DNA of 64,000 nucleotides. Source: an uncultured Bacilli bacterium (GTDB lineage Bacteria > Bacillota_I > Bacilli_A > RF39 > UBA660). The position numbers were made by a program, and so were the translations under genes. The DNA is taken from assembly GCA_944332505.1 (NCBI GenBank), contig CALVKC010000003.1, positions 1-64,000 of the forward strand, read 5' to 3'. Positions 16,555-24,614 of the stretch are shown piece by piece; the stretch's first letter is position 1; the number at the start of each line of letters is the position of its first letter. The notes under the pieces are model-generated. The model was not told where the DNA came from, made no database searches, and saw only the letters and a program-made list of their open reading frames with translations.

Positions 16555-16860
16555 CTAACCAAGATACATATAGTTTGTCAGGTTTTATTTTTCAACTTGG
16601 TTAACACTTAGCATAGTTTCAAGGTACTATAGTTCTTAATTTCACTTAAAAACATTGAAACTAATTCTTAATCGTAATGATTAATGGGTGAACTACAACA
16701 CCCTCTATCCCATCAACGTATGTGTTTTTGAGACTACTTTTAAATTAAAAATGCGGTGATTTTCGCTTTTAACAATTACTAAATTGTTAAATCTACTTCT
16801 CTTTTGCTAAGACCTTTTTAGGTTTTACGTGTCAAAGGATGAAAAAAATTTATGACACAA
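16555..16860 (-). ncRNA. Structured non-coding spacer
   Basis: No ORF. Local pairs on the minus strand include AACCAAG/CTTGGTT, AGTTTCA/TGAAACT, GGGTG/CACCC, AACAATT/AATTGTT and GCG/CGC hairpins. It lies between tRNA-Thr and tRNA-Ala. From 16860 to 16999 the sequence is almost pure A/T and I see nothing in it. Confidence 0.4.
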
Positions 16861-16999
16861 CCATATACCAATACATCAAATAACTATTATTATATATAAT
16901 AATATATAAAAAATTTAATAAATAAAGAAAATATTCTTTATTTTTCATTTTTTTATATTAAAAATTATAATTAATTATAATACCGTATAAATAGTATTG

Positions 17000-17072
17000 A
17001 GCCTTCTGTGGGAATCGAACCCACAACCTCAAGATTACAAATCATGTGCTCTACCAATTGAGCTAAAAAGGC
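17000..17072 (-). tRNA. tRNA-Thr(TGT), second copy
   Basis: Nearly identical to the copy at 9474-9546, including the U-U mismatch in the anticodon stem. Confidence 0.93.
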
Positions 17073-17075
17073 ATA

Positions 17076-17160
17076 AGTACTCTTGGAGAGATTCGAACTC
17101 TCATGATTAAAATCAATAGATTCTTAGTCTATCGTGTCTACCATTCCACCACAAGAGTAC
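17076..17160 (-). tRNA. tRN­A-Leu(AAG)
   Basis: Class II tRNA with long variable arm; acceptor GTACTCT/AGAGTAC perfect; anticodon stem ATAGA/TCTAT, loop CTAAGAA. A34 is unusual for bacteria, where A34 is normally restricted to tRNA-Arg(ACG). Confidence 0.85.
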
Positions 17161-17218
17161 ATTATGAACCATTTGTGGAGATTCGTGGAGTCGAGCCAAC
17201 GGCCTAGGGTTTTTCAGA

Positions 17219-17478
17219 CCGTATATGAAATTATACGAAAATCTATGATTTTGTATATTTCACTTCTTGCTTCATCCTATCATTACTTTTTAGTACATTA
17301 TCCTTAGATAATCAGTCATCCATAAGAGGATAGTCCACAAGCGTATATTCGGTGCTACGGACACCTATTGTACTCATATATAATATATCATTAACTTTGC
17401 AAAAATACAAAAAATTAGTCATAAAAACAAATAATTTTTCGTATATTTTCTTAAAACTCTATTTAACAGCTATTTACC
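17219..17478 (-). mobile_element. 256-bp IS607-derived element (gene-less) in tRNA-Phe
   Basis: From 17476 to 17221 on the minus strand: a left end beginning TAAATAGCTGTTAAATAG, an internal promoter box, then the ~160-bp right-end block ending TATAC, all between GG dinucleotides. The right end folds into a terminal hairpin (AAAATC-ATA-GATTTT core with flanking ATAC/GTAT pairs). No transposase or TnpB. Same length as the copy at 29588-29843. Confidence 0.85.
17400..17407 (-). promoter_or_regulatory. Bacteroidota -7 box inside the 256-bp element
   Basis: TATTTTTG directed into the right-end block; the same box is present in the copy at 29767-29774. It could drive a stand-alone guide-type RNA. 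Confidence 0.5.
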
Positions 17479-17839
17479 CTCGTGCAATAACCACCTACAC
17501 CAAATCTCCTTATATCGTGCTTAACAGATAAAGCACTTACAAATATTAACTTAGTTTTTCTTGTTTTTACCTTGAAAACTACGTTACCGATTGCTTCCCC
17601 TCTTTCCTAAAAGTCATTATCAGTGATAACGTTAACTTCACCTAGCCATTAATGTCGTAATTAGCTTCCGAACAATTGTTAAGTTTACATTTAAAATTGT
17701 GAAACTATATGGTTCTCTGTTAAATTTTTAATAAATAAATAAAGCTTGAGAGCTTCAGCTTTAAAATTGGTATTCCAACATCATTGGGAATGTCTACTCA
17801 CAGTCTATATTACTATAAACTAACCAATTATCAGTCAAT

Positions 17840-18520
17840 AATTTTGAGAAAATTACTAAAAAACTTACTCATAATCATCATAGGATTCATTTCATTACCA
17901 ACTTCTTTCGGATTCACAAGGCGACCCCTGTTAGCTAAATAACTAATCTTACTACCTCAATACTTTCCTTGCGGTACTCATATCGCCTACATATTTCAGT
18001 AGGATAAGACTGCTTTAAATTATGAGTGTCGTACACTTTTGCATCATTATATTTTTTTTTCACATAAAAAATATCGGCAATTTATGTTCAACGTGGTACG
18101 ACCCAAAGCATCTGTAACTTTTGATTACAGCCCACTTTAACGTTAAACTGAAATAAAATACCATATTTTATCTCTATAATAATTAAAACAGACTAATCTG
18201 TCCACCTTTTATATTTCTATACTATAGAGCCACCTATAGTAAGGTTTTTGGCAAAACCTTAAAAGGTTAAAATTATTACTAATAATAAGGCTTTTATTTG
18301 GCTTATAATCACCTCATTATTCATACTTTTCATATTGTGTTATTAATTCCACTCACTAAACACTTCCGTATTTAGATAATTATTCTATCACGCCTGCCCG
18401 TTGTTACACTGAATAATTACTTACTAAGTATGCCTTTCAATGGAATGAATTCACTAGATTCATCGCACTCACACATCGCCAATGTAAGTACTTTATGACA
18501 TCACTGCTTTATCCTAAAAA
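17840..18520 (-). ncRNA. Giant structured RNA, copy A (GOLLD/ROOL-like candidate)
   Basis: A ~680-nt ORF-free region collinear with copy B at 28436-29194. Shared blocks in the same order: CTTTATGACATCACTGCTTT (18491) near the 5' end; an AACxAAAAGTTAC hairpin; AGTACCGCAAGGAAAG (17963-17978); GTAAGTTTTTTAGTA (17854-17868); and a closing hairpin. Paired changes support RNA structure: CCTAC/GTAGG here versus CTTC/GAAG in B, and AATTTT-CTC-AAAATT versus AGTTTT-CGC-AAAACT. Size and position in a phage tRNA array fit GOLLD or ROOL RNAs. The transcript may extend from 18538 to 17510; that 3' part (17510-17839) has hairpins but no clear match to copy B. Confidence 0.7.
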
Positions 18521-18538
18521 TCGTGAAGGCCGACAATG

Positions 18539-18612
18539 CTCTCCGAGTAGGACTTGAACCTACGACTCGCACGTTAACAGCGTGCAGCTCTAACCAACTG
18601 AGCTATCGGAGA
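18539..18612 (-). tRNA. tRNA-Asn(GTT)
   Basis: Acceptor TCTCCGA/TCGGAGA; anticodon stem GCACG/CGTGC, loop CTGTTAA; discriminator G. Two bases separate it from the stop of the split HNH gene. Confidence 0.94.
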
Positions 18613-18614
18613 AT

Positions 18615-18787
18615 TTATTTATTTAAATAATGCAATTCTCTATGACAATTAGCACATACAAGAATACATTTATCTAGTTCCTCTTTTATTTTTTTAAAAG
18701 AACGAGTATAACCTTTTGCTGATATGCCAAAATCTTTATCATTGTTAATATGATGAAATTCTAATGCTTCTATACATTTATTATACC
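18615..18787 (-). pseudogene. C-terminal half of a split HNH endonuclease
   Basis: It encodes the HNH finger after the break: IEALEFHHINNDKDFGIS, then RSFKKIKEELDKC and LVCANCHRELH, then a stop at 18615-18617. The N-terminal half is at 25564-25740. Joining both at the single GG gives one 115-aa frame reading CEICG-YNKCIEALEFHH, a typical CxxC...HH...CxNCHxxxH homing-type endonuclease. Confidence 0.85.
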
Positions 18788-18953
18788 GTATATAAAATTC
18801 TAAGAAAATCTATGATTTAACTTATATTTTATTTCTTGTTTCAACCTATCATTACTTTTTAGTTCATTATCTTTTAAATAATCAGTCATCCATAAGAGGA
18901 TAGTCCACAAGCGTAAATTCGGTAGTACGGCTACCTACTGTATATATTTTATT
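18788..18953 (-). ncRNA. Right end of IS607 element: probable omega RNA
   Basis: The 166 bp after the tnpB stop match the right ends of the three gene-less copies. TnpB guide (omega) RNAs of IS605/IS607 elements come from this position, with the guide read from the flank just past the end. The terminal hairpin keeps its AAATC-ATA-GATTT core, while the outer pairs change together (AAG/CTT here, ATAC/GTAT in the 256-bp copies). The predicted guide begins TATAATAAATGTATAG, which lies in the split HNH gene. Confidence 0.7.
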
Positions 18954-20096
18954 TTATTCTGCTACTAACATTCGTTGTCCTTCCAACAATATATTAGTAG
19001 CAGCATTTATATCTCTATCATGTTGTGTTCCACAAACAGGACAAACCCATTCTCTGTCACTTAACCTTAAATCTCGTTTCTTATAACCACAAACCGAACA
19101 AGTCTTGCTTGACGGATAAAATCTATCAACAAATATAACTTGTTTATCATTAACAAGTGCCTTGTTAATCAATGTTTCCTTGAATTTATAGAAACCAACC
19201 TCTTGAATTGCTTTTGCAAGATGATGATTCCTTAACATTCCGCTAACATTCAAGTCTTCCATAAAGATGGTATCAAAGTAAGTTAATAATTCATTTATTA
19301 CATAATGGATATAAGCATTTTTCTTGTTCGTTATCCTTTCAAATAACTTTGCAATATGAATTTGTACTTTCTTCCTATTATTAGAACCATTAACTTTCTT
19401 TGATAATTGTCTTTGGAGTTTCTTTATTTGTTTCTCTTCCTTCTTGAAGAAATGTTTGTTTTCAAATACTTCTCCATCGGATGTAATGACAAAATCTTTC
19501 ACTCCAAGGTCAATACCAACTTGTTCATTTGTATGTTCAAATCTTTTTAATTCAGTGTCATCCATTTCAATAAGAATAGATAAGAAGAAATTACCACTCT
19601 TGGTTTTCGATAAGGTAGCACTCCTTATATTCTTATTATACTTCTGTAATCTACTAAAATATAAATCTGAACAACGGAATTTAATGTTCTTTAATGGTGT
19701 TGTTAAACTGATATGTCTTGTTTCAAATGTATTGTGTTTTGAAATAGCTTCATAAGGAAATAATGCTGACTGTTTATCCTTCTTTGTTTTGAATTTTGGG
19801 AAACCATTATGCTGTTTAAAGAACTTTTGATAAGCACCATCCATTTGTCTGATAGCTTGTTTCATTACTTTTGTATTTTGTTCTTTCAACCAAGTGTATT
19901 GTTCATCCTTCAACAATGTTCCATGAAACCACTTTGACAAGTCAGTTACCTTTAGATTTGTCTTATTTGTTTTATAAGCATTTTGTTTATGAGCAAGCAT
20001 TTGATTATAAACAAAACGATAGCAACCTAAAACCTTGTTTAGTTTCAGTTCTTGTTCCTTGTTTGGATATAACCTTATCTTTACTGCTCTTAACAT
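18954..20096 (-). CDS. tnpB: TnpB RNA-guided nuclease of the IS607 element
   Basis: 380 aa, standard TnpB length. N-terminal MLRAVKIRLYPNKEQ motif and HTH-like start, RuvC Asp in GIDLGVKDF (~196), Glu in FMEDLNVSG (~280), zinc ribbon CSVC...CPVC (~333-355), last Asp in DRDINAATN (~362). All catalytic residues are intact. TnpB cuts DNA matching its omega-RNA guide next to a short motif, which favours retention of the element. Start ATG is directly after the 96-aa ORF stop, so it is the last gene of the element's operon. One intact tnpB could serve all four element copies. Confidence 0.93.
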   Translation of the reverse strand: MLRAVKIRLYPNKEQELKLNKVLGCYRFVYNQMLAHKQNAYKTNKTNLKVTDLSKWFHGTLLKDEQYTWLKEQNTKVMKQAIRQMDGAYQKFFKQHNGFPKFKTKKDKQSALFPYEAISKHNTFETRHISLTTPLKNIKFRCSDLYFSRLQKYNKNIRSATLSKTKSGNFFLSILIEMDDTELKRFEHTNEQVGIDLGVKDFVITSDGEVFENKHFFKKEEKQIKKLQRQLSKKVNGSNNRKKVQIHIAKLFERITNKKNAYIHYVINELLTYFDTIFMEDLNVSGMLRNHHLAKAIQEVGFYKFKETLINKALVNDKQVIFVDRFYPSSKTCSVCGYKKRDLRLSDREWVCPVCGTQHDRDINAATNILLEGQRMLVAE

Positions 20097-20387
20097 TTAC
20101 CCAATCATCATTTTCACAAAATTAATTATTTTCTTACTATAGAAATATGAATAAAACTTCATAAACTGATACCATTTTGGCTTAAAACAGAAATCATATG
20201 TTCTGAAATCACTTTCTATTGCAAACAAGTTAACACCAATTTGTTTAATCTTCTTAAATGGGAAAGTTCCGTCTCCACATTCAAATGTATTAAACCATAA
20301 ATGTATGTCTATATTTTCATTTATTTTCTTTTCGATGGTAGGCAAACCAGAATTTGCATATTCCATCATAATTCTATTTACTTTCAT
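20097..20387 (-). CDS. Hypothetical cargo protein, 96 aa
   Basis: No family recognised. Phe/Lys-rich with motif LWFNTFECGDGTFPFKKI. It overlaps the helicase gene end by 4 bp and abuts tnpB, so it is co-translated with both. Confidence 0.65.
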   Translation of the reverse strand: MKVNRIMMEYANSGLPTIEKKINENIDIHLWFNTFECGDGTFPFKKIKQIGVNLFAIESDFRTYDFCFKPKWYQFMKFYSYFYSKKIINFVKMMIG

Positions 20388-22465
20388 TTCTTAATCACTG
20401 TTAAATAAAAGAATTTTCCTCTAACTTCTATATTACCTACTGGCGTAAAACCATTTCTTTTTAGCATTTCCATAAGTTCTGCGCGTTGTGTTTCATCATA
20501 GGACTTTGTTGGTTCTGCAATATATATTAGCCCATCATAGTTAAGCAACCTATATGCCTCTTTGAAATAGTCTTCATAATTGCTTCCCCATAGTGCCAAT
20601 GAAAACACAGCAATGTCAATGCTTTCGTCTTCAAGTGGTGTATGTGCCATATCACAAGCAATCACACTCTCATCAATCGCAACGTGGTCAAATGAATAAA
20701 CCTTATTATGTGGTATACAATTCTTCATTAGATTTTCTCCACAGCCGAAATCAGCGACAATACGACTTTTGTTCTTAATCTTCGATGAAATATACTCATA
20801 TGGGATTTCAGCCCAAGTCTTCATACTTTCACGTCTTGCTTTATGATATTCAAACCATTCAGTAGGATTCTGAACAATATCCTTATGGAATCGGTGAGAA
20901 TTTGTTACTTTTCCCCTACGGTTAAATTCACTAATAAGGGATTGTTTTCTATGCCATTCTGGTGTGTCAAACTCCCCAACTTCAAATTCAACATCTTTCC
21001 TTGCAACTTCGGTCATTTCATATTTACCTTTAAGTTTTTCAATGACCTCATTAATTAATTTTTCCTTTTCAATATCAGATATTTCTTCAAGATGTCCTCC
21101 TTTGGTAATGTCATCTTTTGACTTTCTATACATAGCAATCTGCCATCTTCTCTTGTCAAATGATGTTGTTTTTCCATCTTCAAGATAGAAAACAACCATT
21201 GGAACAAATATATCAACACGGTCAAAGTTAGAACCTTGTCTGTCAAATCTACCAATAAGTTGGCGCATTACTGACCACACAGATGGGATTGTATGTAAAA
21301 TAACTCTGTTTGATACTTTCTGTAAACCATCAACTCCTTCGCACATTGATTTAGTGCCAATAAGAACGTCTTTACCCCCATTAACAAATTCATCAATTGA
21401 ATGACTACCATCATCGGTTTCTTTGCAGTCACCGCTATATATGCAAGCAGATAGGTGTAGTGTGTCCTCAACCAAATCTTTTAAATCCATAAGGATTTTA
21501 TCGCCATAAGTATATTCGGTATAAATAACAGTGCCTTTTTTTATAAGGTGTTTGTATGCTTTAAATTTAAGATACAAATGCAAATCTTCTATTTTACACC
21601 TGTTATGCCTATACTGAATACATTCTTCTTCAATTATTGAACCGTCAATGTTTGCTAATTCTGTTTCAAAAATGCCTTTTCCAAACTTTCCTTTTGCAAA
21701 CAACTCATTACTGTTTACTCCATTAAAATAAACATCCATTTTACTTTTTGGAAAGTAGCCAAAACCAGATGTTTCAAGAATTTTATTGGCATTAATTAAC
21801 TTATTAGCCAAATTGCCCATAGTCAATTCGTCAGCACGTTTACCAGATAATATTTCGTAAATGCCTTGTAAGTCTGCATTACTCGTTGTTATTGGTGTTG
21901 CAGTTGCTCCAAGAAATTTAATGTTCGGATTTAATTTTCTTAAAACATAAATCAATTTAAATATCTGCTTATAGGTGCTTGCATCCTTATTTTTCAGTCT
22001 ATGAATCTCGTCAAATACAACCAAATCATACCTCTTAGAATCAATAATTGCTTTTGCACGTCCGTTAGCACGTCCATCGGTGTTGAACTTATCATAGTTG
22101 AAAATTTCAAATGTGAAATCACTTTCAGAAAACACACTCAGAATACCATCAACTACAACGTTATCGCCATTAACAAAGTTTGCTTCAACAATCTGTCTTT
22201 TCCAAGTGGACTTTACGCTGTTGGGGCAAAATATCAAGACGTGTTTAGCATTAAGATAATAACTTGCAGATATAGCAGCCTTTGTTTTGCCAGCACCAGT
22301 GTCACTATAATTTAAAAAGAAATCTCTTTCTTTCAATGTTTTTATAGTTAACTTTTGTTGGTCATTCAAGGTGTGCTTGAATATTTCAGGACCATTGGCT
22401 TCCATTTGCTCAATATCCTTTACTGTATCTTTAAATCGCTTGTTAAGTTCGTCTAAAAATCCCAT
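20384..22465 (-). CDS. SNF2/DEAD-like helicase fused to an Rrp8-like methyltransferase
   Basis: N-terminal helicase: DTGAGKTKAA (Walker A), VVFDEIHRLK (Walker B), FLGATATPI (motif III), VIYTEYTYGDK, VLIGTKSMCEGVDG and RQLIGRFDRQGS (motif VI). From ~residue 545: an SAM-binding domain with VADFGCGEN (motif I), a VYSFD turn, ACDMAHTPLEDESIDIAVFS and EAYRLLNYDGLIYIAEP. This closely follows Rrp8/nucleomethylin, which methylates rRNA adenine. The fusion suggests an ATP-driven enzyme that remodels and methylates nucleic acid. It is cargo of the IS607 element. Other possibility: a defence or anti-defence methyltransferase. Confidence 0.82.
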   Translation of the reverse strand: MGFLDELNKRFKDTVKDIEQMEANGPEIFKHTLNDQQKLTIKTLKERDFFLNYSDTGAGKTKAAISASYYLNAKHVLIFCPNSVKSTWKRQIVEANFVNGDNVVVDGILSVFSESDFTFEIFNYDKFNTDGRANGRAKAIIDSKRYDLVVFDEIHRLKNKDASTYKQIFKLIYVLRKLNPNIKFLGATATPITTSNADLQGIYEILSGKRADELTMGNLANKLINANKILETSGFGYFPKSKMDVYFNGVNSNELFAKGKFGKGIFETELANIDGSIIEEECIQYRHNRCKIEDLHLYLKFKAYKHLIKKGTVIYTEYTYGDKILMDLKDLVEDTLHLSACIYSGDCKETDDGSHSIDEFVNGGKDVLIGTKSMCEGVDGLQKVSNRVILHTIPSVWSVMRQLIGRFDRQGSNFDRVDIFVPMVVFYLEDGKTTSFDKRRWQIAMYRKSKDDITKGGHLEEISDIEKEKLINEVIEKLKGKYEMTEVARKDVEFEVGEFDTPEWHRKQSLISEFNRRGKVTNSHRFHKDIVQNPTEWFEYHKARRESMKTWAEIPYEYISSKIKNKSRIVADFGCGENLMKNCIPHNKVYSFDHVAIDESVIACDMAHTPLEDESIDIAVFSLALWGSNYEDYFKEAYRLLNYDGLIYIAEPTKSYDETQRAELMEMLKRNGFTPVGNIEVRGKFFYLTVIKK

Positions 22466-22478
22466 AATTCAATCACAT

Positions 22479-24359
22479 TTAGTCATTCTTTGATGCTTCA
22501 CGATTAGCCATCCAATCTCTCAGTTTATCATTCAAAAACTTTTCCATAATGTATTCCCTATCCTCTGGTGTTAACATATGTTCAATCTTTGAAATAACTT
22601 CAAGTTCTTTCTCTGTATTTTTAACAACGTCTTCAATTGTCGGTTCAGTATTGGTATCTTCCTCTTCTTCGGCATCCTCGTTCCCAATTACATCGTTTAC
22701 AGCGTTTTCGTCATCCAAATCAACGTTTGTTATATCAATGGTTGTTGTTTCTTCCTCTTTCTTATCGGTAGAAGTTTCCTCAATCTCTTCTTTATCATCC
22801 TTTGTATATTTCTCTTCCAATGCTTGGATTGGGTCTTTTAAATCAACATTCTTTAAAGCCTTTTCAATATCACCTTTAATTGGTTCAAACTTTGGTTCAA
22901 TGTTTCGAAGAATAACATAGATAATATTAACATCATTGTTTTCCAAGAATGCACGTAATTCATATTCACTTTCAAATTCTTGAAGTAAGTTGAATTTGTA
23001 CTGTTTCATACCCTTACCAACGCATAGCGGACACCCAACCCCATTTAAATGGTGGGATGCCTTTTGCCAAAACTCTCCGTGTTCTGGGCATATTATACAA
23101 ACTGGTGTCTTAGCACCAACATATTCAACTTTTGAATAATCGTATTTATCACCGTGAACGGATTTCGCCTTTTTTTTCCATTCTTCTGTTGTATATTTAT
23201 AATTACCAGCACATTTTGGACATCCGTGACTAGATAAATGAGATTGTGCTATCTGCCAAAACTCTCCGTGTTCTGGACATATTATACAAACTGGTGTATT
23301 ATTACCAACATATTCAACTTTTGAATAGTCATATTTATCACCGTGAACTTCACAAGCCTTCCTAATAAACTCTTTTGTTGTTAAACGTAATCTTTCACTT
23401 GTTTTTTCAAAAGCACATTCGGGACAGCCATTACCATTCAAATGTTGATACGGACCTTGCCAAAACTCTCCGTGTTCTGGGCATATTATACAAACTTTTG
23501 TTGCATTATTAACAAAAATTGTTTTTGAATAATCATATTTGTTATTATGAACCTTTTTTGCTAGTTCAATAAATTCTTGTGTTGTTTTATACTTGCCACT
23601 GCACTTTGGACACCCTTTTCCTCGCAAATGGTTATTTGGTGTAACCCAAAACTCTCCGTGTTCTGGACATATTATGCAAACCTTTGTTTGAGAATTAATA
23701 TATTTTACTTTTGAATAATCATATTTGTTATTATGAACCTTTTTTGCTAGTTCAATAAATTCTTGTGTTGTTTTATACTTGCCACTGCACTTTGGACATC
23801 CATTACCTCTAAGATGTGCGTTAGGAACTTGTAAAAATTCACCGTGTTCTGGACAAATGATACACACTTTTGTTTGAGCATTCACATATTCTACTTTTGA
23901 ATAATCGTATTTATCACAGTGAATGGATTTTGCCTTTGAGATAAAATCTTCTTTTGATAAACGCTGTGTATCACCACAATGCTCAATTGCACATTTTGGA
24001 CATCCGTGACTAGATAAATGAGATTGTGCTATCTGCCAAAACTCTCCGTGTTCTGGACATATTATACAAATTTTTTCTTTTTTTGATTTATAATCTACTT
24101 TTGAATAATCGTACTTATCACCGTGAACTTTATGTGCTTCAATAATATATTCTTCACTTGACAAACTCTTACCATTACATTTTGGGCATCCATTACCCAT
24201 TAAATGATTTGATGGTTTTTGCCAAAATTCACCGTGTTCTGGGCAAATGATACACACTTTTGTTGAATTATTTAGATATTCTACTTTTGAATAATCGTAC
24301 TTATCACCGTGAACGGTTTTTGCTTTCTCAACGAACTCTTCTGTTGTTAATTTTCTCAT
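22479..24359 (-). CDS. Seven-repeat zinc-ribbon protein with acidic tail
   Basis: Residues ~1-430 are seven ~60-residue repeats of the type VHGDKYDYSKVEY ... VCIICPEHGEF ... HL-GNGCPKC. Each repeat has two Cys pairs fit to bind one zinc (DUF723-like units, common in phage proteins and near HNH or Vsr-type nucleases). The C-terminal ~190 residues are very acidic (Glu/Asp runs) with helices. No catalytic motif seen. It is probably nucleic-acid binding. The DNA repeats are 65-95% identical, indicating recent duplication. Confidence 0.75.
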   Translation of the reverse strand: MRKLTTEEFVEKAKTVHGDKYDYSKVEYLNNSTKVCIICPEHGEFWQKPSNHLMGNGCPKCNGKSLSSEEYIIEAHKVHGDKYDYSKVDYKSKKEKICIICPEHGEFWQIAQSHLSSHGCPKCAIEHCGDTQRLSKEDFISKAKSIHCDKYDYSKVEYVNAQTKVCIICPEHGEFLQVPNAHLRGNGCPKCSGKYKTTQEFIELAKKVHNNKYDYSKVKYINSQTKVCIICPEHGEFWVTPNNHLRGKGCPKCSGKYKTTQEFIELAKKVHNNKYDYSKTIFVNNATKVCIICPEHGEFWQGPYQHLNGNGCPECAFEKTSERLRLTTKEFIRKACEVHGDKYDYSKVEYVGNNTPVCIICPEHGEFWQIAQSHLSSHGCPKCAGNYKYTTEEWKKKAKSVHGDKYDYSKVEYVGAKTPVCIICPEHGEFWQKASHHLNGVGCPLCVGKGMKQYKFNLLQEFESEYELRAFLENNDVNIIYVILRNIEPKFEPIKGDIEKALKNVDLKDPIQALEEKYTKDDKEEIEETSTDKKEEETTTIDITNVDLDDENAVNDVIGNEDAEEEEDTNTEPTIEDVVKNTEKELEVISKIEHMLTPEDREYIMEKFLNDKLRDWMANREASKND

Positions 24360-24383
24360 CAGTGAATCTTGAATAGTGAAAAA

Positions 24384-24515
24384 TTATTTTTTATCAATTT
24401 TAGTGAATCTCATATTGTTTTTACCATTCCTATTAATATTTTTTGGAATGTTCACTGGTTTGGTACTAACTTGTTTAGTGTTCCCATTACTTTTATTGTT
24501 TGTATTTTTACTCAT
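24384..24515 (-). CDS. Small basic ORF, 43 aa
   Basis: Product MSKNTNNKSNGNTKQVSTKP... is Asn/Lys-rich and probably disordered. First ORF after the promoter at 24574; it ends 25 bp before the zinc-ribbon gene. It may be a leader peptide. Confidence 0.5.
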   Translation of the reverse strand: MSKNTNNKSNGNTKQVSTKPVNIPKNINRNGKNNMRFTKIDKK

Positions 24516-24573
24516 TGCAGTAATCTATTTTATTAAACATACGTTAATTCAAAAATTGTCTTTAATTTTGATG

Positions 24574-24581
24574 CAAAGATA
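24574..24581 (-). promoter_or_regulatory. Bacteroidota -7 box for the element's cargo operon
   Basis: TATCTTTG, 58 bp before the 43-aa ORF and in the gap after tnpA. It would drive the cargo genes and tnpB. Confidence 0.6.
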
Positions 24582-24614
24582 CGAAATTATTCTGATTCAA
24601 GCAAAAAATTATAG

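Larger units (their letters stand above)
17176..17509 (-). pseudogene. tRNA-Phe(GAA) split by a 256-bp element
   Basis: The 5' half (17509-17477) and 3' half (17218-17176) join to a 76-nt tRNA: acceptor GGAGATT/AATCTCC perfect, D stem GTGT/GCAC, anticodon stem AGGGT/ACCCT perfect, loop CTGAAAA. The break is in the 5' side of the anticodon stem at GG. The T arm is imperfect (GTTGG/CCACG) and the T loop begins C instead of T, which may be decay after insertion. The window holds no other tRNA-Phe. Confidence 0.85.

Noticed and set aside
17219..17478. Group I intron in tRNA-Phe
   Set aside because: No group I core recognisable, no tRNA-loop insertion site (the break is in the stem at GG), and the same sequence occurs outside tRNAs and as ends of the IS607 element. 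An RNA-level excision is still not excluded.
22479..24359. CRISPR-like regularly spaced repeats (for example AACTCTCCGTGTTCTGG, every ~180-200 bp)
   Set aside because: Spacing is too wide, units are in frame with one long ORF, and they encode the zinc-ribbon repeats.
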